Positions 13,301 to 25,432 of a DNA stretch of 64,000 nt are shown here, in pieces (within the stretch, counting starts at the first letter, position 1; every line of letters starts with the position of its first letter). Location: contig NC_056548.1 of assembly GCF_910596095.1 (NCBI RefSeq), forward strand, positions 17,446,651-17,510,650. Direction: 5' to 3'. This stretch comes from Thunnus maccoyii. Taxonomy: Eukaryota; Chordata; Actinopteri; Scombriformes; Scombridae. The notes under the pieces are model-generated. The model did no database searches. It saw nothing but the letters and a program-made list of their open reading frames with translations, and was not told the DNA's origin. The position numbers and the translations under genes were made by a program.

Positions 13301-13828
13301 CAGTGAGTAACAGATAGTTCTTTTCAGGACAACATGGACAATACTGCTGACAAGAGCCAAATGTATCTCATGTCATCATGTGGGAGGAGATCATGTGCAA
13401 ACAGATCCTGTTTGATAGAGCCCTGCGTGAGAAGGATGTAATTACAAGACAAGTGACAAATACAGCCATTCAGTGTCAGTCCAGAGGCTGTTGAGCAGAA
13501 CATATATCTACATCTAATGACCCCACCACAGCGCTTGATTGATTGAGGAATTCATGGGAAACTCACACCAATCAGGCACTCTTTCGCAAAGAAATACATG
13601 ATGAAACAAACCAAGACGATAAAAAAGCAATGGCTAGAAGATGATAAATAAGTGCTAATAAGGAAAAGGATATCAGCATAAACGGTCACACTGAGCTGGT
13701 AACTTTTTGATAATTGAGGCAAATTGTCCAACAAAAATCCAGCAGTGTTCTGGTGGTTATTGCATTTGTATGCTGAAAAACAACTAAAGGCTGATTTCCC
13801 TCAGTGGTCCTAAACCCAGATAGTATGG
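10346..13828. other. Intergenic DNA upstream of entpd5
   Basis: Contains the entpd5 promoter and 5' UTR (just right of 10,345), then about 3.4 kb of AT-rich sequence. Open frames here are short, lack splice-supported continuations and resemble no protein I know. No element end could be defined. Confidence 0.5.
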
Positions 13829-13960
13829 AAACAATTACCTGATTTATCAATTAGTCAAATGAGAGAAAATTAATTGCCAATAATTTTAATAATCAATTAA
13901 TTGTTTAAGTCATTTTTCAAGACAAAATGTCTAATATTTGCTGGTTCCTGCTTCACAAAT
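13829..13960 (+). repeat. Fragment of the AGAGCTGCAAC-type inverted-repeat element
   Basis: Resembles the interior of the element at 35,620-35,998 (shared features: ATTAGT runs, AATCAATTAATTGTTTAAGTC, GCTGGTTCC). Both inverted ends are missing. Diverged and fragmentary; assignment by eye. Confidence 0.5.
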
Positions 13961-14412
13961 GTAATGATTTGGTTGAACATCATCTTGTGCTCTTGGAGAT
14001 TATAACGTTCATCAATCAATCATCATTTTCTGACATTATATACACAAGTAGGTTGTACTGAATCTGCAATACTTCAGGAGGCTGGCACAGTACTGTATGT
14101 AGGTGTTAGATCAAAGATTCATAAATGAAAAGGAGGAAGAGTTGCTATTCTCATGAGATAGAGATGTCCAGTTTAACTTTTTATAAAGGATCCATTGATG
14201 AGTATATGTGCAATATACTATATATAGTATCTGAGTAAAACAGAACATTGTTGGGACCATAGACTGTAAAAAATGGTGGGACATACTCTAAGAGGCTTAG
14301 TTTTCAAGTTATGTCTCTTGTTGTCAAAATGTTGATATATTTTTTTTCAACTTTTTTGTAATGTTTTGTAAATGTGTGAATTTGATGATGAACTCAGAAG
14401 AACCTTTTAAAG

Positions 14413-14880
14413 GCGCCATGAAATGAAAAATACATTTTCCAGGTTTTAATCCCATGTCCCTGTATTATTTGTTCATTTATATCTTGCTATATATATGTCA
14501 AAAAATCAGTATCAGACTATTTTTACATCAAATCCCTGTCTTTTTCCTTCCTGTAAAATGGTTTCAAATGTGTGATGACTCATCCTGTACTCAGGGGCGT
14601 TTACAAAAGTTCATCCAATCAAATGTGATTTAGGTCTAGTAGCTAGCCACACTGGTCGTATAAAACTGCACTTCAACATTTGTGGGTTGTAGTAGCTACT
14701 AACAGAGCAATATGGAGAGAGCCAGGAAGAGATGTGTGTTTGGATATCAGTGGGCAACAACTTTGTTTTTATTTCCAAAACAATGTGGCTTAGGCCTAAT
14801 TCATTCATCTCTCCCTCTGAGGAGGTGTGTGTGGAGCCATGATGTGACTAATAGGCGTTTTTTGATTTAAACAATAAAAT
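14413..14880 (+). repeat. Interspersed element fragment with a THAP-like N-terminal coding remnant
   Basis: From 14,712 the sequence reads MERARKRCVFGYQWATTLFL and continues FPKQCGL. This resembles the start of THAP-type zinc-finger proteins of fish (a Cys near residue 8, then a TLFxFPK core). The second Cys expected in the CxxxC pair appears replaced by Trp, and the frame soon loses similarity. The flanking AT-rich sequence up to about 14,413 looks like the 5' flank of a repeated element. Most likely a dead transposon or retrocopy fragment, though family assignment is uncertain. Confidence 0.4.
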
Positions 14881-14971
14881 CACTGTTGGCTGAATTCCAT
14901 TTAGATGCTTCTGTTTCAAGGTCCTGGTATTGTGAATGCTTCATTAATGTCATTAGTAATAACTTTTCAAA

Positions 14972-16662
14972 CACTGTAACAAATTTCCCTGTAAAATTAC
15001 AGTACAGTATTTTTTTACAGTTTCACTACCGTAATTTACTTTAACAATTAAGTGCTGTAAAACGTATTACAGTATTCTGCTGTAGAATGTGAGGTTTACG
15101 GTTTGATACTGCAGCTTGGCCTGCAGTAATATATTGTATTTTTACAGTGTTGCTATTGTAATCTATAAACAGTTTCTTACTGTAAATGTTACAGTAAACA
15201 ACTGAAAAGTTTGATCTTATTCATATTAGTAAAAACAACTGTAAATTACAGACATATACTGTAAATAACAATGTGTCTTCAATCTTAATGGTCTAGTAAT
15301 GAGATCAGCTCAGTTATACATTTAAAATGTGTAACCCTTAACATCTGGCACAAAAGAGGATGAGACAAGTGACAACTTTATGGAACTGAACATTTATTCA
15401 AAAGCTTTCAAATATGCCAAGTACATTCAAGTATGTCTGAAAAAATAATTCCCATACCCTTTCAAAGGGGGTCAACGTAAATTATTAATTTTAATATCCT
15501 GAGCTGCAAGCAAACTACTGTTTAAAAATATAAAAGCACGAATAAACAGACTGCAGGATAACAAAATTTGTAATGCCTTCAAATGTCCTCTATTATAATT
15601 GGCACTCACTCTCACTCTCACTGAGTGAGAAAGAAACAAGAATGAAAATTGTGAGAGAAAGAGAAATGAAACAATTGAAAGGGAGAGAGAAACATTTTAA
15701 ACGAGGACACCAACTTACCTTAATGAAGTGATGTCAAGTTCTTCAGAAGAGAGGTGATGAGGATTCACTGAGAGCTTGTTTGTCTTCTTAGGCATTACTT
15801 TCCCCCACTGGCCCCTGTTCTCCTCTGTTCCAACCATACAGTCTATGGTTCCAACATGTAACAAATCACCTATTATGTCCCAGGTTTTAGTACAGCTTGG
15901 CATCAACAGTATATTTGCAACCTAGCTACAGCTTAGAAACACACTTGGGTTGAGCTAAGATAACCAATATAACCTCTCCATCTTTTGGGGCTCAGCAGCA
16001 AACATATCTTAATCAACTTTGCTACATATTTGAATAAACTTCAATCGTTATGTGCTTTAGATAGTAGGCTATTATTAATTATGGAATACAAGTGGGATAA
16101 ACAAGGTGTAGGTATAGATCAGACCGGACTAATGTTAGTATTCACTGATGAGTAGTTCAAGAGAAAACAGCCATCCTAAAATAATCTTTAAACTAGACTT
16201 GCAAACAGCAGTGAAAATAATAAATACCAGTAATTTAAACTTCCAACTGAAGATAAACTACCTGAAAATGCTCTCTTGTGCCTGTCAGGTGCTTGCTAGG
16301 ATTATACCAGTTTAATGTTAGAAAAAATTAAACGTAGTCACTAATTGGGTAACCAAATGCACAAACGTAATTCTATTTTCTGAGTATGATGTTACTGACC
16401 TTTTGGTTTGATTCCACAACGGAGGATGAATGGTGATTATATGATGTTGATGGTTGCATGTGGCCTCTGTCACTCCACTACTGCGGTGGTGAAAACGAAA
16501 ATACTGTATTTTACGTCAAATCTTACAGTAGCCTACTGTTAATGTCCGTTCTTGGTTTTGGTTTCAAAGAGCATCAGAATTTACAGTATTTTACCATATA
16601 CAGAAAGAACAGTACCTTACTTTTGGAATTTGGCTTTATTTTTACAGCAATTTGTTACAGTG
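14972..16662. mobile_element. Non-autonomous DNA transposon with perfect 14-bp inverted ends
   Basis: The left end CACTGTAACAAATT (14,972-14,985) is the exact reverse complement of the right end (16,649-16,662). Both subterminal regions are dense in ACAGTA/TACTGTA motifs in opposite orientations, typical of fish hAT-like or related miniature elements. Total 1,691 bp. No transposase reading frame is recognisable inside. No convincing target duplication flanks it (TTTTCAAA left, AACTATGA right), so superfamily is unassigned and the copy is probably old. Confidence 0.6.
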
Positions 16663-17183
16663 AACTATGAAAATCTGTCTGCTGTTAAGAAGGTAATTGC
16701 ACCAGGTCATATGATTATATTTCTATGTGTGTTAAACTTGCTTTGAAACATTTGTGATACAATACATTTTTTGGAGCTAGTGCAGTCATCCTCTCCTTTA
16801 AATATGTCACTTCCATGACTAACACCTATTTTTGGTTCATTCACTAGTAGCCTATACAGCAGCTATCACCAGTACTGAAATGAATGGCGCTGTGATAAAG
16901 AGGGCTTTGAGAAGGAAGCTGACATGTTTAACTGATAATGTCTCATTAGTTGACTGAAAGTCAAATCTCCCAGGTAATGCCAGTGGTGTAGAGTAACTAA
17001 GTGCATTTACTCAAGTAATATACTACAATTTTGACCTTGAGTTTTTCCATCTCATGGTACTTTTACTTTACTTCACTACAGAGTGAAATATCAAATATAC
17101 TTTTTACTCCACTACATAGATTAGTCAGTTATAGTTACTACTTTACTACTTTACATACAAAACATGTAATTGACTTATAAAAT

Positions 17184-17551
17184 ATAGGGATGCACTGATC
17201 TGACTTTTTCAGTCCTGATACTGATCCCGAAACCTGGGCTTTGGGCCGATACCGAGTACCGATCCAATACCAGTGTTTAATTAATAAGCTGTATGCCTCA
17301 CTGTGTGGAAGAGACTTGGATCATTCTTTTATGTGTAAGGCATAATCAGGCTTGACTTAAATATTGCTTTCCTAACTTTATAAAACAAAATGTAACAAAT
17401 AAATACATAGACATAGATTTACTGAATTGTTATTTATTAAAATAATGGTATCTGATACCAGATCGGTGCAATGTCACCAATACCTGATCCAGCTATTTGA
17501 GTCAGTATTGGACTGATATCCAATATCAGCATCGGTATGGGTGCATTTCTA
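17184..17551. mobile_element. Miniature hAT-like element inserted in the repeat
   Basis: Begins near AGGGATGCAC and ends near GTGCATTTCT, imperfect inverted ends, with internal GATACCGAT-type motifs typical of a common fish hAT-derived repeat. The 7-base sequence ATAAAAT flanks it on both sides (17,177-17,183 and 17,552-17,558), close to the 8-bp target duplication expected of hAT elements. No transposase. Confidence 0.6.
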
Positions 17552-17633
17552 ATAAAATGTAATGCATTGGATTGACCTGTTGTCACTGACATGTTGATGT
17601 TGATGTTTATGTTTGAATGCTGCTGCTAGTTGT

Positions 17634-18124
17634 TGTCATGTCCTACCAGGACTTTCTCTGTTTTTTGGACTCTTTGTGTTTTTGTTCTTTTGACTTCCTT
17701 GGTTTTTGTTATCCTTCTGATGCCCTCAGACTTTTTCTGTTTTTAGTTGGACTTTTTGGGGGGCTCTTTCATTTGTGTTGCTTTTGTTTCCTGGTTTTGG
17801 TTTTTGGTTTGTAATATTTCCTCCTTGTGTCTGGTCACTTTACTTCCTGTGTTTGATTATTTCATGTGTCTCACCTGTGTCTCGTTTCCCTCACCTGTGT
17901 TTCATTTGCAATCACTCCCTGTGTATTTATAGTCCAGTTTTCAGTTCGGTCTTTGTCAAGTTGTCTGCTTCTGTTCTGCTTTTGGTTTGAGGTTCCTGTG
18001 TCTCCTGCGTTCTGGTTTGTTCCGATGACTTTTTGCTTTTTTCATTAATAAATATCTGCATCGAATTGTCCCTGCCTACCGTCTCTGCATTTGGGTCCAC
18101 GTGCTCCACTCACCTACCCTGACA
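17634..18124 (+). mobile_element. Solo LTR of an LTR retrotransposon (probably Ty3/Gypsy class)
   Basis: A 491-bp fossil that starts TGTCATGT and ends CCTGACA. It is bounded by perfect 5-bp direct repeats GTTGT (17,629-17,633 and 18,125-18,129), the expected target-site duplication. A TATTTATAG box at about 17,924 and an AATAAATA polyadenylation motif at about 18,047 orient it on the plus strand. No internal retroelement region is present, so it is a solo LTR left by LTR-LTR recombination. Intact target duplications suggest moderate to young age. Confidence 0.75.
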
Positions 18125-18149
18125 GTTGTATTTATTTTATTTATGTGAA

Positions 18150-18210
18150 CTGGGTAGGCTGTGAAACTGAATTGCCCTTCTGGGATAAATATAGTTGTCT
18201 GAATCTGAAT
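18150..18210 (+). repeat. LINE-like 3' tail fragment
   Basis: GAAACTGAATTGCCCTTCTGGGATAAATA and the following TCTGAATCTGAAT resemble the 3' tails of common fish non-LTR retroposons. The solo LTR appears to have landed just upstream. Short, so weakly supported. Confidence 0.4.
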
Positions 18211-18361
18211 TAAACTACTCAAAAAGTTGTTTAAATTGGCTCTACTTCCACAACCAGCTGCAAGATCCAAATGCCGCTTACACCTCAATTCATCTGTAAT
18301 AATACAATAACATAATATATAATAATTTAAAGCTATAAGTACTTTTACATTTAATGCTTTA

Positions 18362-18393
18362 CAATAATAATAATAATTATTATTATTATTATA
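18362..18393. repeat. AAT/ATT microsatellite
   Basis: Run of AAT units switching to ATT units, giving a small near-palindrome in the insertion-rich region upstream of bbof1. Confidence 0.8.
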
Positions 18394-19058
18394 ACTGTTT
18401 TTTATTTATATAGCACTTAATAGCATTCACTCAAAGTTACAAAGTGTTTCACATAGAATCACATAAAAACACAGCAATAAAAGAATAAAAGTGTTAAACA
18501 TAGTAAAACCCTAAAACAGAATAAAACTAGAAGCCTATATTTGGCTGATTATTGAGGACTTTTACTTGTTTCTGTATTGAGTATTTTTACATTGTGGTAT
18601 AGCTGCTTTTGGACCTGAATACTCCTACATCTCTTTAGTTGAAAAATGGATTCAAAAATGGATTTCAGACATAAAACTTTAATATTCCACACCAGATTTT
18701 CAAACAATACCTTGCCAACAGACCTGCATTAGGCTAATATATCAAATGTACTAGACCATAGACTGTATATAAATTAATATATTGGTATTATTATGTTATT
18801 TACAGTCTATGTACTGGACCTAACGTTACCATACGTTGCAAACGGGCCTGTAGCAGAGAAATTTGACCGTTTCCTCGGTTACAGCGTCTCCGTGACAACA
18901 ACAACAGCAAACAGTCACAGCAGGTGACACAGCAGCTTGCTGCCGTTACCGTTAACGGTAAACCCCCCAGGGTAATTAACCTACCGTACAACTTCTTCTC
19001 TTCATAGTAGCACATTGTTGTTACCTTTAGTATTTTAGCCGTTGAGTAGCTCGCAGTG

Positions 19059-22000
19059 ATGCCGAAGAAGAAAGTCGCCAAAGTGAAGAGGGCAAAAGCC
19101 GGGTAAGTTGAGTGCGTAACGCTAACTTACTCATTTTATTAGCTACATTGACGTTAAAACTTTCTGTTTTGCTACAGGAAAGGAAAGAAAGAGGGCAAAC
19201 AGGAGTCGAAAGCGGACAAAGAGTCGGATATCGAGAAAGCAAAGGCCAACGCTGCCCTGTGGGAGCTTAGGTTACAGGTCACCGACCAGTCCCTCGCGCA
19301 GTACCGTGAGGCCTGCCGCAAGTTAGCACGCGCCAACGAGGAGCTCACTAACCAACTGTACCGCGCGGAGAAGGACAGCATCGACGTAACTGGTTTTTTG
19401 CAGAAACGAGATGCGGCGAAAGAGGAGAAGGTCGGAAAGTAAAGTTAGGCTGTAAGTGTGAATTAGATTCAATTAAATAAGATTGTTTTAACACGCTGTT
19501 CATCTATTTTTAACAGATCAATAAGCTGCAAGAAACCCTCAAGAGTCGAGAGGTGCTTGCACGTGAAGAGCGAAACAAACTGGTGAGTTCTTTAAAAAAA
19601 ACAAAAAAAACAAACAGCCACAAGAAAAATGCAACTCGAGCTTTTGTGTTTCCCACAAAATTTGTACAAGCTAGCATGTTGAGTTTCTTCATAGCAGAAT
19701 GTTGCTGTGATTTACAGTGCGCAACTTTTAACATGTAACTTAGCATCTCAAAAATGTGCTGCACTGTGTCTAAACAGCTGTCCTCTGTGTAATTATATTT
19801 ATTATGTAAGAAAACAACAACCAAACAAAGCCACCATAAAACAGAACAACAAACCCTCACATTCCGGGTAACACGGTCTAATGTTATTTTAAACTTTGTC
19901 AGTGGGAAAAAGCATAATTTGAAAGTGCTTGGGTAAGGAATAGGCATTCATACTGCTGGTCTTGTTAACCATACCTCGTATGTCATACACATCTCAACTC
20001 CAAAATACCAACTTTACTTACATAACATACACCAAAGGAACTTATGTTGAATCCTTATTATTCTCACTGACCTCTGATGCTTATAGCTATGATCCAGCTA
20101 TGAAACTGAAATGACAAAATTCAAGTGGCTTTACTTGACAAAAAAGCACAAAACCCTTTTCCTTCTTTTGCTAGCAGCTGTTTCTCATCTTCCATCTCTT
20201 ACTTCATGCTGGTAAAATGGAGTCCAATAAGCTTCTGAGGGAGAAAAACGAGGCATGGTCTAGACCAACATGAAACATCTCTATTTTAGACATGTATGTC
20301 ACATATGTCCGGTAACGGGGAAAAAAATATTGTCATGTGGTTGACTCAAAAGATGTGACTTTAAGACATGCGGCTTACATCATTCTTCTCATTGCGAGGT
20401 GATAAAATGGCTCATCTTGAAAATGGACTTAGCTAATGGAAACTACCCCATCAAAGGCACTCATGAATGCCTGGTTTATGTCTAAGGATTTAGACAGGAT
20501 GAAACTTCAAGTGCTGATAAACTCAGTCATCCAAATAATTATTCCATAAAGATTTTACCAACTGGAATTACTGCACAGCATGAGGGAAAAGTCAGACGCA
20601 TGCAACACAATTCCCTTTTAACTTTACACTGGTGGATATTTTGAAGATATCTGAAGAATAACAATTAGGCCTAAAGTTGTAATCTGATGGTTGATAACCC
20701 CTCATTTAGTCATCATGTACAAGTTTGTGGGTGCATGTTTTGCTAGTCTCTCGTGACTTTGGTCGCTTTGTCACATCTTTGCTCAGACTGGCTTTTCCAC
20801 AGTAGCATCTTGAGGTATTTAGACTGACTGATCTGTGCTTAAGTTGGCTAGCAAAAGACACATGGCCTGAGTGAACTTTGGGACAAAAATCTTCTTCCCT
20901 AACAGAGACAAGCTGATCTCAGTTATGGGAATTTTGGGGCAACTTACTCTTGTATGTAAATGGGTGGATGCCTTTTTTTCAGTGTCAGCATGCATTTAAT
21001 GTGTGGAATGTTACATTTTGTGCGTCTAATTATATGATCTGTTTCAACAGGTTGAAGATTACACACTCGAAATCAATGAGATGAAGGAACTGTTCAGAAA
21101 GAAATCCAGTGATTTTAACATGATACAGGATGGAATGAAGAAAATTAAAGACTTTCAGAAGAGGAAAGCTCAGATGGAGCAGGAGCTCAGTGATGTGAGG
21201 GAAAAAACACAGGATGAAATGTTTCCAATTAAGAATGGTTATGTTGTTTTGTCAGGTTGTGTAAATGGTACCAATAACCATTACTTTTCTATTTTGTAGA
21301 TTAGAGAAAGCATGGATATTGCTGACAAGGAGCACAGGGAAACCCTAAACAAAATGGAGTACAAATTCTTCAAAGAAAAGGTATCTGCAATTCTTCAAGA
21401 GTCACCTAAAATGTTCCTTCTCTGATCAATATGGATGATAATGACTAGTAATGTGGTGAAATCACTGATATAAGTAGTAGATAGATAGTTGTGGAGATCT
21501 GCCCCCCTTTTCGTGAACAGATTAGGGAAGATGTTGGTGAAAACACTAGCAGCTGATATTGTCCCAGGTGGAACAGTACAGTAAGTGTAAATGTCCCTGC
21601 AGGCTCGCCTGGAGAGGGAAGCTGAGCAAACGATAGCCCTGGTGGTGGAGAAGGCCCACAATGAAGCCATTGTGTGAGTGTGTTTCCACTGTCAATTTAC
21701 AGTCTAATTTTATTCTTTAAACTGCACCTTCACGTAGTCGGAACACAAAGAAAAAATAATTTAGTCATATAAGTATAGATGTATGTAACTATATATAATT
21801 AGAACTAACGTTATTCTCTTGACCGCACTGATTCGTCATGTTCATGATGGTGTATGTCACCTAAGCCAACGATCACATCCTCATCCATCCCAGAACATCT
21901 TGAAGGGAGGAGAGTGTATGGCGTGTGCGGAAGACCATAGTTTATTACTTTTGAGGCCGTAGGATGTTCTGTATATTTCGCTGCTGCCATGTTTAGTTTG

Positions 22001-24979
22001 TTTTTTTTACAGCTCTTAAAACATCAACATTGATTCTGGTGTGGTCCTGCCGGTTTGGTCTTAGAGTCAGTAATTGATTTAATTTTGAACAGACTCGACT
22101 TGTCTTAAAAACCAAAGTACACTGATAATTAAATTTTATGTATCAGAACCAAGATACTGAGAGTAAAAATGCATGATATGCTTTACATGGTCCAAGATCC
22201 AAATCTCCGCTCATCTTCTCAAAGCCTTTACTGACTTGAATAATAGACAGTCTTAAAAAAAATCATAATTGCAGACAAATTTCTTTGTGGTTCACTTGTT
22301 TGTACTGACAACTATTCAGGCAGCTGGACGATGCCTCGCGCTCTGTGTTCAAGGAGAACGTCCGTCTCAATGAAACACTGAAATATCACATAAAGGAGGC
22401 AGAGGACCTGCAGAAATTGACGGACTCGTTGGCTCAGGAAAATGCCTCCCTGGCACTGGACAAGGTATGTTTGAACCATAGGACAGCAAACAGCAGTGTT
22501 ACTATTAGGCACCGGCCGTCCCTGGATAGAAACCATTCATCTCCATATAGTCATTTTCAATCCTTTCAGTTATGAGGAACATACAGTATATTTCAGGTGG
22601 TTTTTTCCCCTAGTGTTGTTTACTTGTGCTGACCCTGTGTATTTTGCTTGTGGTCCTGCTCCTAACCCCCACCCCACCCCCCTCCTCCCCTTCTCACTAC
22701 TACCCAGCTTCTCAGTGGTCAGTGGTTGCGGCGAGTTTCCACTGATGCATGGGTTCAAATTCAGTGGCTTCTCCTTCGCAGGTTTCTGGCACTGGTTCTA
22801 GAAGACAAATAAATATTAGGTGCATTAATCTTAACTCTAATGATGACAGTAAGTCAAGGGAGTAAATCTGCCTTGTTGAAGCTTTAGCCAATCACTCAGC
22901 AGCACACACTTAAGCACATATCTGTTTATGTTCTACCTTAATATTGGCATGAAAATGAAAGGATTTTCCAGTGTGAGCTTGGTGTCAACCGTTTTACTGC
23001 TTTGCTCTTCTGTCTACTCACCCAGAACACATTTGAGATGATGGTAAAGAAGAATGCAGCTCAGATGGAGGCCCAAAAAGAGGAGGTATTTAAACTGAAA
23101 GCAAAGGTAGCATCCCTGGAGCAGGCCCTAGCACTAAAAGCTAGGGAATCTAAGCGAGAGGAGGAGGAGAAGGAGAAGACCCTGGTCAGCACCCAGGCTC
23201 AGGCCAGCCAGGTAGAGTTGGAGAAGCTTCAGAAAGTACTTGCCATGCGGGAGAGGGAGTTGGGGCACATCAAGCAGCTAGCGAGCACCATTGTGGAGCA
23301 GCGCACAGAGCTGGAGCAGTTCTTCCATGAGGCGCTGGCTCAGGTGAAGCAGAAGATCATGGCCAGCAGGCTGCAATACAAAAAGGAGGCACTACAGGCT
23401 TATCGCTGGAGGCTAAGAGAGGCCACAGCAGGAAGGCTTAAGTTTCCACCCATCCGTAACTTTCATAATAGCCCCCACAGTACCAACTCTGTCTATTCAG
23501 ACATGGAGGCGGCTGCAAGGTGGTAGGTCCTCTCCTCATCATTTCCATGACTTGTACTACTGTGTGTGTCTTTGTGATATTTTTAATTCCTCTTGTATTG
23601 GCGCCAGGTCACCTGCAACTCATTCAGTGGTCAACAAACCATAACATCAATCATGGTTCACCTTGATACCGCCTGTGTATGTACAACTGTAGTGATTCAG
23701 GCTAATTTTGATATCATCCACCTGTTTTGCAGGACGCACCGACCAGGCAGTAAAGTTGAAATTTCAGATCTCACTTGGGAGCAGAAGGAACAAGTGCTTA
23801 GGCTTCTCTTTGCTAAAATGAACGGACAAATGGCAAGGTACTAAAACCAGTTAATTGTGTTATTTTTGACTTAGTAAAGAATTTCTGGTTGTTTGTTCAT
23901 CACTCATTAACTTCATTTTAGATAATACAATTACAATCCACTCGTAATCCCTGAAAATGGACCGAAACTTCAGGATCAATTAACTCTGAAGAACAAAGTG
24001 CAGTGACACCAAGCAGTAGTTCAGGCTGAACTTCTGGTGACTCCTCCCTCTTTTTAATGTTTTAAACAGCCATTTTCTCAGCAGAAGAGGATACCATAAA
24101 ACATCAGTTAGGCTTTAACCAATTTTCTTTTCCATCCAGCTGCTTAAAAAGAATGAAGAAAGAGTCTGGGCACAATAGTAAAAATAGGCCCAGCCACAGA
24201 GTCATGTGCTTGGAAACAAACATCTGGTCACGTCGATTTGCTTTCAGCCTATTGGCCCCTCTTCACGTGCCCTAGGAGTTTATTTTGTTCTTTGAACACT
24301 TGTGGTCAGAGAGCAGCTGGTAACATGATTTTCAGAAAGGAGTGTGCAGGGGATCTGGATGTATGGAGGTATGGCAGACTAGAGATGTATATTCATGTTA
24401 ACAGCGGTCTGGCACCTAGTCCAGCAGAATACATAACATTTGGCGACCCAAGCGAGTCAGTTAGCATCATCCAAGTCTATGCGCATTGTGTTGACCCAGA
24501 GTAACCTCTCTCCAAGACGGGCTGCAGGCCTGAGTGAATAGACACACCAGTGTGTTAAAACATGGCTTTTCACTACGAGGTTCTGTATTTAACTGCAACT
24601 CTGCATCTTCTTGATAGGAACGCCAGTCAACATCTGGTGTTGTCTGCCTCTTCTGAGAAGAAGAACCTTATTGACAGTGATGCTGCCGGGTAAGACACTA
24701 AAGGAATGTATGAGCATAAAAGTTGTACCTCATCCTTGCAATTATGAAGCTGCTGCAGATTTATTGGTCCCACATTCCGTGTTTAGCTGAAAAAGCATTG
24801 GCTGTGAGAACATGAGTGTCTACATGTGATTTATCAGACAGTTGCATTTTAACGCTGCATAATGATGACTACTTTCCAGAATTAGAGAGGAGCTCTCCCC
24901 AGCAACCTTCATCACCCAGGCGCCTGAGTCCTTGCTGCCCTCGAACCCAAACAGTCTGCCAGATATAAACACCACATGA
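19059..24979 (+). CDS. bbof1: Basal body-orientation factor 1 (coiled-coil protein)
   Basis: BBOF1 sits at basal bodies and axonemes of motile cilia and helps keep their alignment in multiciliated cells. Eleven exons: 19059-19102, 19178-19430, 19517-19582, 21051-21194, 21300-21380, 21603-21673, 22320-22464, 23026-23522, 23733-23837, 24618-24689 and 24880-24979. They give 525 residues (human about 529). The start MPKKKVAKVKRAKAGK is Lys-rich as in orthologues. Residues about 30-420 are almost all Lys/Glu/Leu coiled coil. The conserved C-terminal core LTWEQKEQVLRLLFAKMNG is present in exon 9. Exon 4 was ended at GAT|GTGAGG because the next exon continues the orthologue's reading. It lies head-on to aldh6a1, and its 3' UTR is the left border of a tandem duplication. 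Confidence 0.93.
22665..22690 (-). other. C-rich tract in a bbof1 intron (G-rich on minus strand)
   Basis: CCCCCACCCCACCCCCCTCC-type tract in the intron after exon 7. The minus strand could form a G-quadruplex. No further support. Confidence 0.35.
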
Positions 24980-25240
24980 CCTCCGTGTGGCCTCTACATT
25001 GTACATCGCACTCTGGATTGTTTGCCTCTGCTTTGTACTCTTCACACAGAGTGTCAATTATGTGTGTAGTAGAATACAAGATGTTTGTGTTTACTATAAA
25101 TGTCTTATGATGCATGTATATATGGCTTGTGAGTGCTCTCTTTCACACGTCAAGGTTATTTGAATTCTGTCACAGCCCATTTAAAGGATCCATTCCCTAA
25201 ATTCAAAACGACACTCTGAACACAAAGTTGATACCAAAAT

Positions 25241-25415
25241 ATATACAGATGGGTGACAAATTAAAGGAAAAACTGGTACAGGTCTGAATGCTTGACCCCT
25301 GCAGTGAGGGGAACTGGTAGCCTTGTTTTGCTGTGGGATGTTCCTCAGCCTTGGCATTGATTCTACAAGTGTCTTGAACTCTACTGGAGGGATGAACGCC
25401 ATTCTTCAAAAAGAT
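25241..25415. mobile_element. Left end of the small Tc1/mariner-like element (truncated copy)
   Basis: Matches 26,729-26,900, beginning with the same inverted end (CAGATGGGTGACAAATTAAAGG). It is cut by the deletion that joins it to the aldh6a1 exon copy. Confidence 0.7.
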
Positions 25416-25432
25416 ATTGTTTGATTACACAC

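Larger units (their letters stand above)
16983..18635 (+). mobile_element. Teleost interspersed repeat of the GTAACTAAGTGCATTTACTC type, split by later insertions
   Basis: The left arm (16,983-17,177) and the right-hand parts (about 18,208-18,362 and 18,540-18,635) match a common teleost repeat whose ends read GTAACTAAGT..ATTTACTC and ACTTTTACTTG..GAGTATTTTTACATTG..GGACCTGAATACT. The same family occurs in opposite orientation at 50,399-51,705. The interior is interrupted by a short hAT-like element, a LINE-like tail, a solo LTR and a segment around 18,396-18,520. Non-autonomous; no coding frame seen. Confidence 0.6.

Noticed and set aside
17617-18048. Overlapping hydrophobic open frames rich in Phe, Leu and Cys
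   Set aside because: They lie wholly in the T-rich solo LTR and reflect base composition, not membrane proteins.
18800-19440. Minus-strand frames across the bbof1 start
   Set aside because: Shadows of bbof1 exons 1-2 and of the upstream region. No orthologue-like content.
21195-21299. Extension of bbof1 exon 4 through REKTQDEMFPIKNG
   Set aside because: The donor GTGAGG at 21,195 followed by the acceptor at 21,299 gives the orthologue-like reading. The extension would run to an in-frame stop at the intron end.
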